Of a DNA stretch of 64,000 nucleotides, positions 1 to 7,549 are shown piece by piece (the stretch's first letter is position 1; the number at the start of each line of letters is the position of its first letter). A program made the translations under genes and the position numbers. This stretch comes from Actinokineospora xionganensis (GTDB lineage: Bacteria; Actinomycetota; Actinomycetes; Mycobacteriales; Pseudonocardiaceae). The notes under the pieces are model-generated. The model was not told where the DNA came from. It made no database searches and worked only from the letters and a program-made list of their open reading frames with translations. The stretch is taken from contig NZ_JABVED010000001.1 of the NCBI RefSeq assembly GCF_014323725.1, positions 106,505-170,504 of the forward strand. The letters run 5' to 3'.

Positions 1-345
1 GGGCCGTCCGACGTGGACGTGATCGAGCTGCACGACTGCTTCTCCACCAACGAACTGCTCACCTACGAGGCGCTCGGCCTGTGCCCGGAGGGCGAGGGCG
101 GCAAGTTGGTCGACGCCGGTGAGACCACCTATGGCGGCCAGTGGGTGGTCAACCCGTCCGGCGGCCTGATCTCCAAGGGCCACCCGCTCGGCGCGACCGG
201 CCTGGCCCAGTGCTCCGAACTCACCTGGCAGCTGCGCGGCACCGCCGACAAGCGTCAGGTCGACGGCGCGAAGGTCGCCCTGCAGCACAACATCGGGCTC
301 GGCGGCGCGGTCGTCATCACCGCCTACCGGCCCGCCGAGCGCTGA
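1..345 (+). CDS. SCP-x-type thiolase / lipid-transfer protein, C-terminal part
   Basis: The reading frame is open from base 1, so the gene begins outside the window; 114 C-terminal residues are visible. The thiolase C-terminal domain shows GHPLGATG (the catalytic His loop) and the closing [10 protein letters not shown] segment, which resembles the thiolase half of sterol carrier protein X rather than FadA-type thiolases. Family members cleave 3-oxoacyl-CoA thioesters, often of branched or sterol side chains. The next genes (SRPBCC, MaoC, Hsd4A-like SDR, acyl-CoA dehydrogenase) supply the other steps of a beta-oxidation cycle, so it is the first visible gene of that operon. The nucleophilic Cys of the N-terminal half is not visible, so an aldolase-type Ltp2 activity cannot be excluded. 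Confidence 0.88.
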   Translation, partial: GPSDVDVIELHDCFSTNELLTYEALGLCPEGEGGKLVDAGETTYGGQWVVNPSGGLISKGHPLGATGLAQCSELTWQLRGTADKRQVDGAKVALQHNIGLGGAVVITAYRPAER

Positions 346-377
346 CCAATCCCCTGAACAACCAAGGAGAGACCGAT

Positions 378-809
378 ATGACCACCGTGAACGTCGCCGT
401 CGACCTGCCCTGCACCCCGGAGAAGGCCTGGGCCACCGTGTCCGACCTGAGCCGCTTCGAGGAGTGGCTGACCATCCACCAGGGCTGGCGCGGCGACCTC
501 CCGGCCACGATCGGCGTCGGCTCCAAGATCACCGAGGTCGTCTCGGTCATGGGCATGGCGAACAAGATCGAGTGGACCGTCGAGGAGTACGAGGAGCCCC
601 GCTCGCTCAAGATCAGCGGCACCGGCATGGCCGGGGTCAAGGTCTCGTTCACCCTGTCCGTCGAGCCCAAGGGTGACGCGACCAGCGCGACCATCGACGC
701 CGAGTTCACCGGCCAGATGATCGTCGGCCCGATCGGCATGGCGGTGGGCAAGAGCACCCGCGGTGAGCTGGAGAAGTCGGTGGCCAAGCTCGCCGAGCTG
801 GTGGGCTGA
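378..809 (+). CDS. Rv0910-family SRPBCC protein
   Basis: A 143-residue single-domain START/polyketide-cyclase fold. The DLSRFEEWLTIHQGWR segment near residue 26 and the VGPIGMAVG segment near the C-terminus resemble Mycobacterium Rv0910, which is annotated as the toxin of a type II pair with Rv0909. The ATG at 378 is preceded by AAGGAG at 364-369. No small antitoxin gene lies beside it; it sits inside a beta-oxidation operon and its stop overlaps the start of the MaoC gene. From this context I infer a lipid or acyl-CoA binding role rather than a toxin role, without direct evidence for a ligand. Confidence 0.85.
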   Translation: MTTVNVAVDLPCTPEKAWATVSDLSRFEEWLTIHQGWRGDLPATIGVGSKITEVVSVMGMANKIEWTVEEYEEPRSLKISGTGMAGVKVSFTLSVEPKGDATSATIDAEFTGQMIVGPIGMAVGKSTRGELEKSVAKLAELVG

Positions 810-1648
810 TGCCCGAGTTCGACACGGCCGGACTCGGCCAGTGGACCGACCCGGATGTCTTCGAGGTCACCGCGGACCGGATCGGCCAGTACGCGGCGGC
901 CACCAACGACCCGATCCAGCGCCACCTCGACGGCGAGGTCGCGCCGCCGGTGTTCGGCATCGTCCCCGTGTTCAACTCGCTGGTGCCCGCCGCGCTGTCG
1001 GTGGCGCCGCCCGAGTTGCTCGCTCGGCTCGTGCACGGTGAGCAGGATTTCCGCTTCCACCGGCCGATCCGTCCGGGCGACCGGCTGACCTCCCGGGCCA
1101 AGCCGGTCGGCGTGCACGGCAAACCGAACGGCACGGCGGTCCTCGTCTACACCGAGACCGTCGACGCGGATGACGACTTGGTCAACGAGCAGTGGATGAC
1201 GGCGTTCTTCCGCAAGGTCGACGCGGGAGTCACCACCGGAGACCTGGCCCCCTCGCATGCTTTCGACGAGTCTCTGCGCGAGGTCGACCCGGCCGCGGAG
1301 GTCAAGGCGCACGTCGACGACGACCAGACGTTCCGCTACTCACCGGCGTCGGGAGACCCGATGCCGATTCACCTCGACGACGAGTTGGCGAAGATGGCGG
1401 GCTTGCCCGGCATCATCGCGCATGGCTTGTGCACCATGGCTTTCACGTCGTGGGCGGTGCTGACCGAGTTCGCCGACAGCCGCGTCGAGCGGCTGGGCAG
1501 GCTGGCGGTCCGCTTCGCCAAGCCGGTGCTGCCCGGTCAGGACCTCACCACCCGGATCTGGCCGGGCGCGCCGGGATCCTTCGCTTTCGAGACCACTGTG
1601 GACGGTGAAACCGTCATCAAGGATGGGCTTGCCGAACTGACTTCCTGA
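809..1648 (+). CDS. MaoC-family double-hotdog enoyl-CoA hydratase
   Basis: A 279-residue protein with an N-terminal MaoC-like hotdog and a C-terminal hydratase-2 hotdog. The hydratase-2 signature SGDPMPIHLD (about residues 183-192) keeps the catalytic Asp and His. The family hydrates trans-2-enoyl-CoA to (R)-3-hydroxyacyl-CoA; full-length members such as the ChsH3/Hsd4B type serve sterol side-chain oxidation in mycobacteria. The start overlaps the upstream stop (TGATG), implying translational coupling. Together with the SDR downstream it would provide hydration and hydroxyacyl oxidation, the jobs fused in peroxisomal multifunctional enzyme 2. The exact acyl substrate is unknown. Confidence 0.85.
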   Translation: MPEFDTAGLGQWTDPDVFEVTADRIGQYAAATNDPIQRHLDGEVAPPVFGIVPVFNSLVPAALSVAPPELLARLVHGEQDFRFHRPIRPGDRLTSRAKPVGVHGKPNGTAVLVYTETVDADDDLVNEQWMTAFFRKVDAGVTTGDLAPSHAFDESLREVDPAAEVKAHVDDDQTFRYSPASGDPMPIHLDDELAKMAGLPGIIAHGLCTMAFTSWAVLTEFADSRVERLGRLAVRFAKPVLPGQDLTTRIWPGAPGSFAFETTVDGETVIKDGLAELTS

Positions 1649-1662
1649 ACGGAGACCTGAAC

Positions 1663-2541
1663 GTGGGAGCACTGGACGGCCGGGTGGCTATCGTCACCGG
1701 AGCGGGCCGAGGAATCGGCCGCGAGCACGCGTTGTTGTTCGCCGCCGAGGGCGCCTCGGTCGTGGTCAACGACCTTGGCGGAGCCAACGACGGCAGCGGA
1801 TCGGACGCGGGTCCCGCGCAGCAGGTGGTCGACGAGATCACCGCGGCGGGCGGCAAAGCCGTCGCCAACACCGACAACGTCGCCGACTGGGCGGGCGCCA
1901 AGGCGCTCGTCGACCAGGCCGTCTCGGAGTTCGGCGGGCTTGACGTGCTGGTCAACAACGCGGGCATCCTGCGGGACGCCTTCATCGCGAACATGTCGGA
2001 GGCCGAGTGGGACGCGGTCATCGCGGTCCACCTCAAGGGCCACTTCGCCCCGCTGCGCCACGCGGCGGAGTATTGGAAGTCGCGGTCCAAGGCGGGGGAG
2101 CAGGTCGCCGCTTCCGTGATCAACACCGCTTCGGCGTCGGGCACCTTCATGCCCAACGCCGGTCAGGCGAACTACGGCGCGGCCAAGGCGGGCATCGCCG
2201 CCATGACGCTGGTCGCCGCCGAGGAGTTGGAGCGCTACGGGGTGCGGGTCAACGCGATCGCTCCCATCGCGCGGACCAGGCTGACACTGGCCACACCGGG
2301 CATGGGCGCGATCTTCGCCCAGGAGGTGCCGGAGGGCGAGTTCGACGCGTTCAGCCCGGCGAACATCGCGCCGCTCGTCGCCTACCTCGGGACCGAGAAG
2401 TGCCCGTTCAACGGCAAGGTCTTCGCCGTGCAGGGTGGCGCGATCTTCGAGCTCGACGGCTGGCGAGGCGGGCGCACGGTGGAGACCGACGGCCCGTGGA
2501 CCCTGGACAACCTCGACGACCACCTGGCCGACTGGGCCTGA
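1663..2541 (+). CDS. Hsd4A-like short-chain dehydrogenase (3-hydroxyacyl-CoA dehydrogenase type)
   Basis: A 292-residue SDR. The Rossmann motif TGAGRGIGRE lies near residue 12, NNAG near 93, and the active site has an upstream Ser with YGAAK. VVVNDLGG after beta-2 (an acidic residue, so NAD preference) and the long insert around HAAEYWKSRSKAGE are typical of the Hsd4A/17beta-HSD4 group, which oxidises (R)-3-hydroxyacyl-CoA of sterol side chains. The GTG start at 1663 follows GGAG at 1651-1654. It sits between the hydratase and acyl-CoA dehydrogenase genes in one operon. A generic 3-oxoacyl reductase is the alternative, but the neighbours favour beta-oxidation. Confidence 0.87.
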   Translation: MGALDGRVAIVTGAGRGIGREHALLFAAEGASVVVNDLGGANDGSGSDAGPAQQVVDEITAAGGKAVANTDNVADWAGAKALVDQAVSEFGGLDVLVNNAGILRDAFIANMSEAEWDAVIAVHLKGHFAPLRHAAEYWKSRSKAGEQVAASVINTASASGTFMPNAGQANYGAAKAGIAAMTLVAAEELERYGVRVNAIAPIARTRLTLATPGMGAIFAQEVPEGEFDAFSPANIAPLVAYLGTEKCPFNGKVFAVQGGAIFELDGWRGGRTVETDGPWTLDNLDDHLADWA

Positions 2542-2555
2542 GAAGGAGAACTGTC

Positions 2556-4766
2556 ATGGCCCCCACCGGCTACGACCTCGGCCTCGGCCTGTCCGAGGAA
2601 CACCTGGCGCTCGCCGATTCCGTGCGCGGATTCGCCGACCGCCACCTCAACGCCGACGTGCGGCGTGCCGCGGTGGACGCCAAAGCCGAGAGCCTCCCCC
2701 CGTTCTGGGGTGAGTTGGCCGGGCAGGGCCTGCTCGGGCTGCACGTTCCCGAGGAACACGGCGGCCAAGGCGCGAGCCTGCTCGAACTGGCCGTCGCCTT
2801 GGAGGTACTCGGCCGGGCCGCGCAGCCCGGGCCGCTGCTCCCGACAGTCCTCGCCTCGGCGCTGCTCGTCGCGGCCGACGCCAAGGCCGGAGCGGAGTTG
2901 CTCCCAGGGCTGGCGGACGGGTCGCGCACGGCCGGTGTCGGGCTGGCCGATCCGCTCGACGGTCGGGAGACCGGCTCGGAGGTCACCGTGTCCGGCTCGA
3001 CGGTCGGCGTGCTCGGTGGAGCGGTCGCCGATGTGCTCCTGCTGCCCGTGCGGCTCAGTTCGGGTGTGCGGTGGGTCGTGCTCGACAAGGCCGACCTCAA
3101 GGTCCGCGAGCAGGACAGCATGGACGTGATCCGCCGCTGCGCGCTCGTCGAGGCCGTCGATGTGGTGGTGCCCGCCGAGCGGGTGCTCGACCGTCTCCCC
3201 GCCGAGCGGGTCCGCTCGATCGCGGCGGTGATCTTCGGCGCCGAAGCGGTGGGTGTCGCCTCGTGGTGCGTATCGACAGCGGCGGAGTACGCCAAGGTGC
3301 GGGTCCAGTTCGGCAGGCCGATCGGCCAGTTCCAAGGCGTCAAGCACAAGTGCGCGGCTATGGGGATCGAGCTGGAGCGCGCGCGGGCCGTCGTCTGGGA
3401 CGCCGCCCGGGCGCTTGACTCGCGGGCCGAGCCCGCCGCCGCCGACTTCGCCGCCGCGGTGGCGGGCGTGGTCGCACCCGACGCGGCCGTGCGCTGCGGC
3501 GCCGACTGCATCCAGGTGCTCGGCGGCATCGGCTTCACCTGGGAGCACGACGCCCACCTGTACTACCGCCGCGCGTTGACCCTGCGCGGACTCCTTGGTC
3601 GCAGTTCAGAGTGGACCGACAGCGTGGCCAGGTACGCGTTGAGCGGAGTCACCCGGCCTGTCGCCATCGACCTGCCCGAGGGCAGCGAGGCGATCCGCGA
3701 GTCGGTGCGCGCCGAACTGGCCGAGATCGCCGAACTGGGTCCCGACGAGCAACTCGTCGCGCTGGGCGATGGCGGCTGGGTGCAGCCGCACCTGCCCCGC
3801 CCGTACGGTCGCGACGCAGGCCCGCTCGAACAGGTCGTCATCGGCGAGGAGACCAAGCGGGCGGGCATCCAGATGCCCGAACTGCTCATGGGCGGCTGGG
3901 CCGTCCCACCGATCGTCGCCTACGGCACGGAAGAGCAGAAGCAGCGCGTCGTCGTGCCCACCCTGCGCGGTGAGGTCGTGTGGTGCCAGCTGTTCTCCGA
4001 GCCGGGCGCGGGCTCCGACCTGGCCTCGCTGACGACGAAGGCCGAACGGGTCGACGGCGGCTGGAAGCTCAACGGCCAGAAGATCTGGACCACCGTGGCC
4101 CAGTTCTCCGACTGGGCGATGCTGATCGCCCGCACCGACCCGGCCGCGCCCAAGCACGAGGGCATCACGTACTTCATCCTCGACATGGCAACCCCGGGCG
4201 TCACGGTGCGCCCACTGCGCGAGGCCACCGGCTCCGCACTGTTCAACGAGGTCTTTCTCGATGACGTGTTCGTGCCGGACGACTGCGTGGTCGGCGAGAT
4301 CAACGACGGCTGGACGGTCGCCCGCGCCACCCTGTCCAGCGAGCGCGTCGCCCTCGGCCGAGGCAACGCCTCGTACCCGACCCTCGCCGATCTCTTGCGT
4401 TTCGCCGCCGGCAGGGACCTCGACGCGACCGCCATCCATCGGATCGGCGAGTTCGTCTGCGAGAACCAGGTCCTTGACCTGCTCGGGGCTCGGACGGTGT
4501 TGAAGCAGCTTTCCGGTGCTGACGTCAGCACGACGTCGAGTGTGGGGAAGTTCTTGAGCATGCGGTTCGGGCAGCAGATCGCTGAGTTCTGCCTTGCTGA
4601 GCTGGGGGTTGCCGGGGCGGTGGCGGTGAAGGGGCAGCCGAGCGACAAGTGGATGGATCAGGTGATCGCTTGTCGGGCTATGACGATTTATGGTGGGACC
4701 ACTGAGGTGCAGCTCAATGTGATCGGGGAGCGGATGTTGGGGTTGCCTCGGGACGCTGATCGCTGA
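2556..4766 (+). CDS. Fused two-domain acyl-CoA dehydrogenase (FadE34/FadE6 type)
   Basis: A 736-residue protein, about twice the length of a normal acyl-CoA dehydrogenase, made of two tandem domains (about 10-360 and 365-736). The second keeps the FAD loop FSEPGAGSD and the NGQKIWTT and IYGGTTEVQ segments; the first lacks the SEPGAGSD loop but has GGIGFTWEHDAHLYYRR. Mycobacterial FadE6, FadE22 and FadE34 share this layout, in which one FAD site serves the pseudo-dimer. It would make the 2-enoyl-CoA used by the MaoC enzyme. The ATG at 2556 follows AAGGAG. The last ~280 bases shift to G/T-ending codons. Substrate is inferred only from neighbours. Confidence 0.88.
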   Translation: MAPTGYDLGLGLSEEHLALADSVRGFADRHLNADVRRAAVDAKAESLPPFWGELAGQGLLGLHVPEEHGGQGASLLELAVALEVLGRAAQPGPLLPTVLASALLVAADAKAGAELLPGLADGSRTAGVGLADPLDGRETGSEVTVSGSTVGVLGGAVADVLLLPVRLSSGVRWVVLDKADLKVREQDSMDVIRRCALVEAVDVVVPAERVLDRLPAERVRSIAAVIFGAEAVGVASWCVSTAAEYAKVRVQFGRPIGQFQGVKHKCAAMGIELERARAVVWDAARALDSRAEPAAADFAAAVAGVVAPDAAVRCGADCIQVLGGIGFTWEHDAHLYYRRALTLRGLLGRSSEWTDSVARYALSGVTRPVAIDLPEGSEAIRESVRAELAEIAELGPDEQLVALGDGGWVQPHLPRPYGRDAGPLEQVVIGEETKRAGIQMPELLMGGWAVPPIVAYGTEEQKQRVVVPTLRGEVVWCQLFSEPGAGSDLASLTTKAERVDGGWKLNGQKIWTTVAQFSDWAMLIARTDPAAPKHEGITYFILDMATPGVTVRPLREATGSALFNEVFLDDVFVPDDCVVGEINDGWTVARATLSSERVALGRGNASYPTLADLLRFAAGRDLDATAIHRIGEFVCENQVLDLLGARTVLKQLSGADVSTTSSVGKFLSMRFGQQIAEFCLAELGVAGAVAVKGQPSDKWMDQVIACRAMTIYGGTTEVQLNVIGERMLGLPRDADR

Positions 4767-4857
4767 TCTTCGCTGTTTGCTGCTGCGGGGGCCTGCTGGG
4801 GCCGGCTGTGGGTGCCTGTTTGGTGGAGTGGTTTCTTTGGGCCCCTATGAAGAAAGA

Positions 4858-4985
4858 GGGACTGCCCCCGGTCTGGTTGACACTCGGGGTTGGTGGTTCT
4901 CAGGCCGCGTGAGCGGTCGTGTAGATGGTCTCAAACTCGATTGGGGTGAGTCGTCCGTGCGTGGTGGCAGCGGCATCGCGCCGGT
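4858..4985 (-). mobile_element. IS3-family transposase C-terminal remnant and element end
   Basis: On the minus strand a frame ending in TGA at 4902-4900 reads LTPIEFETIYTTAHAA, the typical end of an IS3-type OrfB integrase, preceded by RRDAATTHGR where the RRRHS-type segment usually lies. Past the stop comes an AACC/CCGGGGGCAGTCCC stretch like an IS3-group terminal repeat. No DDE catalytic segment remains; upstream the sequence decays into a GGC/GGT microsatellite. It is a dead fragment, evidence that an insertion once lay between the beta-oxidation and hydroxyproline loci. Confidence 0.6.
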
Positions 4986-5041
4986 ATCGGCAGCGGTGGA
5001 GCTGCGACGGCAGTGGTGACGGCGGCAGCGACGATGGCAGC

Positions 5042-5086
5042 GGCGGTGGCGGCGGTGGCGGCGGTGGCGGTGCTGGTGGCGGCGGG
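5042..5086. repeat. GGCGGTGGC microsatellite
   Basis: Three perfect copies of the 9-base unit GGCGGTGGC (5042-5068) are followed by degenerate copies to about 5086. The tract is flanked by similar low-complexity GGC/GGT sequence from 5021, inside the IS-remnant intergenic region. It is not in frame with any supported gene. Confidence 0.8.
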
Positions 5087-5345
5087 AGCCGCGTACTCGG
5101 CCTTGGTTGTGGGTGTTCGGTGTGGTGTCAGGCGGTATTGCGGGTCGCTCGGGGACGGCGGGCTGAGTTGACCAGGTACTCGTTGAGTTGTTCGAGCAAG
5201 GCGTTCCCCACCGCACAATGAACCATTCGGGCTAATGTGAATCGGGTTTAGGTATTGCCTCGATGGAGCGGCGTCGCGCCGGCATCCGGTTAATCTGACT
5301 GGGCGCGGGTGGACCTTTCCGCTCGCGGCAGACCAGGGAGGCGTT

Positions 5346-5960
5346 GTGGGTCGAGAGAGTGCCGGGGCGGTGCTCGGCGCGAACATCCGCGCGCTGCGGA
5401 CGGAGTTGGGCCTTTCGCTCTCGGAGCTGGCGCGGCGTTCGGAGATCGCGAAAGGCACGCTCTCACAGTTGGAGAACGGCGCGGGCAACCCGACCATCGA
5501 CACAGTGTTCAGTCTTTCGAACGCGCTTCGCGTCCCGGTCTCGTCCCTGCTGACCGAGCAGTCGAAGCCCGGGGTCGTGCTCGTCCGCTCGGCCGGGCTC
5601 GACGTGCTCAGCAGCAACGCGGTCGACCTGCGGCTGCTGCGCCGACTGGACCTGGTCGAGACGGTCATGGAGGTCTACGACCAGCGGGTGCGCCCCGGCG
5701 AGGTCCAGCAGTCCGCCGGACACCCGGGGTACGAACATGTCGTGGTCACGTCCGGCGTGCTCAGGGTCGGTCCGATCGCCGAGCCGTACGTGCTCGAACC
5801 TGGAGATTACGTGTGTTTCCCGGGTCATCTCCCGCACCTGTACGAGACGGTCGAGGGTCCGGTGACCTCCGTGCTGATGCTGCAGTACCCGGTGGACGCC
5901 GGGACCACCCCGATGGCCGGTTCCTGCGCGGTGTCGAGCGCGGCCCGACCCCAGGGTTGA
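5346..5960 (+). CDS. XRE-family regulator with C-terminal cupin domain
   Basis: A 204-residue regulator. The N-terminal helix-turn-helix (about residues 10-65) contains LSLSELARRSEIAKGTLSQLENG; the C-terminal cupin (about 110-180) contains the PG-x5-DY-x2-FPGHLPH core expected to bind a small ligand. The GTG start at 5346 follows GGGAGG at 5335-5340. It lies directly upstream of, and in the same direction as, the D-hydroxyproline dehydrogenase genes, separated by a hairpin and a 20-base palindrome that overlaps a -10-like element. I infer that it controls the hydroxyproline operon, with a pathway intermediate as likely ligand. Confidence 0.85.
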   Translation: MGRESAGAVLGANIRALRTELGLSLSELARRSEIAKGTLSQLENGAGNPTIDTVFSLSNALRVPVSSLLTEQSKPGVVLVRSAGLDVLSSNAVDLRLLRRLDLVETVMEVYDQRVRPGEVQQSAGHPGYEHVVVTSGVLRVGPIAEPYVLEPGDYVCFPGHLPHLYETVEGPVTSVLMLQYPVDAGTTPMAGSCAVSSAARPQG

Positions 5961-5984
5961 CGTTCAGGGCTTCGCCCTTTAACG
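5961..5984 (+). terminator. Hairpin after the XRE gene
   Basis: Immediately after the stop at 5960, CGTT-C-AGGGC-TTC-GCCCT-TT-AACG forms a compact stem-loop (AGGGC/GCCCT with outer CGTT/AACG). It could attenuate read-through from the regulator gene into the catabolic operon, or act as a second regulator-binding element. There is no long T tract. Confidence 0.45.
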
Positions 5985-5990
5985 TCGCCG

Positions 5991-6010
5991 GTGTTCACTT
6001 TAATGAACAC
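5991..6010. promoter_or_regulatory. Palindromic operator of the hydroxyproline operon
   Basis: GTGTTCACTTTAATGAACAC is a perfect palindrome outside its centre: arms GTGTTCA and TGAACAC, spacer CTTTAA. It contains a -10-like TTTAAT at 5999-6004 and ends just before the GGAGG ribosome site (6012-6016) of the first catabolic gene. Occupancy would block transcription initiation. The adjacent XRE-cupin regulator is the most likely binder. Confidence 0.6.
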
Positions 6011-6024
6011 TGGAGGCGACGCGC

Positions 6025-7194
6025 GTGCATTCGGACGTGGTGGTGGTGGGCGCCGGCGTCATCGGCGCCGCCTGCGCGCACGCGCTGAGCGTCGCGGGCG
6101 TCCGGGTGACGGTGCTCGACCGCGGCGCCCCCGCCTCGGCCACGACCGCGTCCGGTGAGGGCAACGTCCTGGTGTCGGACAAGGCGCCCGGGCCCGAACT
6201 GGACCTCGCCATGGCGTCCCGGCTGCGCTGGCCGTCGCTGATCGCGTCGCTGCGCGAAGACCTCGGCGCGGGGGCGGAGATCGAGTGGGAGGCCAAGGGC
6301 GGTCTCGTGGTCGCCACCACCGAGGCCGCCGCGCAGCCCCTGCTGGACTTCGCCGCCGCCCAGCGCGCCGTCGGCGTGGAGGCCTGTGCGGTGCCCGCCG
6401 AGCGGGCTCGCGACTTCGAGCCACATCTCACCCCCTCGGTCACAGCGGCCGTGCACTACCCGCAGGACGCGCAGCTGCAACCGGTCCTGGCCGCCTGCGC
6501 GCTGCTCGCGGCCGTCCGCAAGCGCGGCGGCACGGTGCGTTCCGGGGTTGCGGTGTCCGGAGTCGACACCGATGCCGCCGGCCGCGTCCGTGCGGTGCGC
6601 ACCTCCGACGGCGAGGTTGCGTGCGGTGCCGTGATCAACGCCTGCGGCCCGTGGTCCGGCGCCTTCTCCACCGCCGCGGGCGCGCCCATCGCCATCCTGC
6701 CCAGGCGGGGGATAGTCCTGGTCACCGCCGCGCTGCCTGCCACCATCCGGCACAAGGTGTACGACGCCGACTACGTCGGCGCGGTGGCCAGCGGCGACGC
6801 CGACCTGCAGACCTCCAGCGTGGTCGAGTCGACCCCGGCGGGGCCGGTCCTGATCGGCTCGAGCAGACAGCGGGTGGGCTTCACCGACCACCTCGAAGTC
6901 GCCGTCCTGCGAGAACTCGCCCGCAAGGCCGTAGCGCTCTTCCCGATCCTCGCCGAGGTCCCCGTGATGCGCGCCTACGGCGGCTTCCGCCCCTATGCGC
7001 CCGACCACCTGCCCGTCATCGGACCGGACCCGCGCGTCCCCGGCCTCTGGCACGCCACCGGCCACGAGGGCGCGGGCATCGGCCTGGCCGCCGCGACGGG
7101 CAGGCTGATGGCCGAACTGCTGACCGGCGCCCAGCCACACCTCGACCCGGCACCGTTCCGAGTGGACCGCCCGGCTCTCATGGAGGCGGCGTGA
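6025..7194 (+). CDS. D-hydroxyproline dehydrogenase, FAD subunit (DAO family)
   Basis: A 389-residue FAD-dependent oxidoreductase of the D-amino acid oxidase / HcnC group. GAGVIGAACA near residue 9 is the dinucleotide-binding motif and the C-terminal [17 protein letters not shown] is the typical closing helix. In multi-subunit D-hydroxyproline or proline dehydrogenases this chain holds the catalytic flavin and works with a small 2Fe-2S protein and a second flavoprotein, both encoded next. It would oxidise cis-4-hydroxy-D-proline to a pyrroline carboxylate. The GTG start at 6025 follows GGAGG. No twin-arginine signal is seen, so the complex is probably cytoplasmic or membrane-associated. Confidence 0.87.
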   Translation: MHSDVVVVGAGVIGAACAHALSVAGVRVTVLDRGAPASATTASGEGNVLVSDKAPGPELDLAMASRLRWPSLIASLREDLGAGAEIEWEAKGGLVVATTEAAAQPLLDFAAAQRAVGVEACAVPAERARDFEPHLTPSVTAAVHYPQDAQLQPVLAACALLAAVRKRGGTVRSGVAVSGVDTDAAGRVRAVRTSDGEVACGAVINACGPWSGAFSTAAGAPIAILPRRGIVLVTAALPATIRHKVYDADYVGAVASGDADLQTSSVVESTPAGPVLIGSSRQRVGFTDHLEVAVLRELARKAVALFPILAEVPVMRAYGGFRPYAPDHLPVIGPDPRVPGLWHATGHEGAGIGLAAATGRLMAELLTGAQPHLDPAPFRVDRPALMEAA

Positions 7195-7289
7195 ACGCCC
7201 AGTGGACGCACCCCGGCCGCCACACGTCACCGCCCGAGAACTCACCCGCGACCGTGGCGGGCCTGATCCTGGTGGAGGCGGCGTGAACG
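7181..7289 (+). repeat. 17-bp direct repeat spanning two gene junctions
   Basis: TGGAGGCGGCGTGAACG occurs at 7181-7197 and again at 7273-7289, 92 bases apart. The first copy carries the stop of the flavoprotein gene, the second the ribosome site and GTG start of the ferredoxin-like gene. Between them is a 31-codon open frame (GTG at 7191, stop at 7286) that ends in the same residues as the flavoprotein. It looks like a small duplication; the mini-ORF probably encodes nothing functional but may relay ribosomes. Confidence 0.7.
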
Positions 7290-7549
7290 TCACCGTCGAC
7301 GGTGAGCCCCAGCCCGCCCGCGCGGGCCAGACCGTGGCCGCGCTCCTCCTCGCCGCCGCCCGGGTGTCCTGGCGGGACACCCGGGCGGGCGGCAGGCCCC
7401 GGGGCCTGTTCTGCGGCATCGGCGTGTGCTTCGACTGCCTGGTCGTGGTCAACGGCATCCCCGATGTCCGCGCCTGTCAGCGTGTCGTCGCCGACGGTGA
7501 CGAGATCCGCACCCAGCACGGCGCCGAACTGCCGGAGGCACGGTCATGA
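7283..7549 (+). CDS. D-hydroxyproline dehydrogenase, 2Fe-2S subunit (HcnA-like)
   Basis: An 88-residue ferredoxin-like protein. The cluster motif CGIGVCFDC with a distal Cys in DVRACQR matches the small (2Fe-2S)-binding subunit of HcnABC-type dehydrogenases. I start it at GTG 7283, preceded by GGAGG (7274-7278); a frame-matched GTG at 7202 would add a proline-rich extension with no ribosome site. Its stop overlaps the next start (ATGA at 7546). Role: passing electrons between the two flavoprotein subunits. Confidence 0.85.
   Translation: MNVTVDGEPQPARAGQTVAALLLAAARVSWRDTRAGGRPRGLFCGIGVCFDCLVVVNGIPDVRACQRVVADGDEIRTQHGAELPEARS

Larger units (their letters stand above)
4767..5345. other. Gene-free region with IS debris
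   Basis: A 579-base gap between the acyl-CoA dehydrogenase and the XRE regulator. It holds the IS3 remnant and the microsatellite listed separately. Between 5087 and 5220 I see only low-complexity GC-rich sequence, possibly more decayed transposon. From 5210 to 5345 lies the leader of the XRE gene, with AATGAACC (5218-5225) resembling half of the operator at 5991-6010 and GGGAGG just before the GTG start. No intact gene is supported. Confidence 0.6.

Noticed and set aside
378-809. Toxin-antitoxin system
   Set aside because: The protein resembles Rv0910 but no antitoxin-sized gene is adjacent and operon context is metabolic; kept only as a finding about the family.
317-1312. Long open frame opposite the SRPBCC and MaoC genes
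   Set aside because: A GC-rich shadow frame: no ribosome site, Arg/Gly/His-rich product, and both plus-strand genes have recognisable domains.
4777-5019. Open frame after the acyl-CoA dehydrogenase
   Set aside because: No ribosome site or homology, and it runs across the IS3 remnant in the wrong strand.
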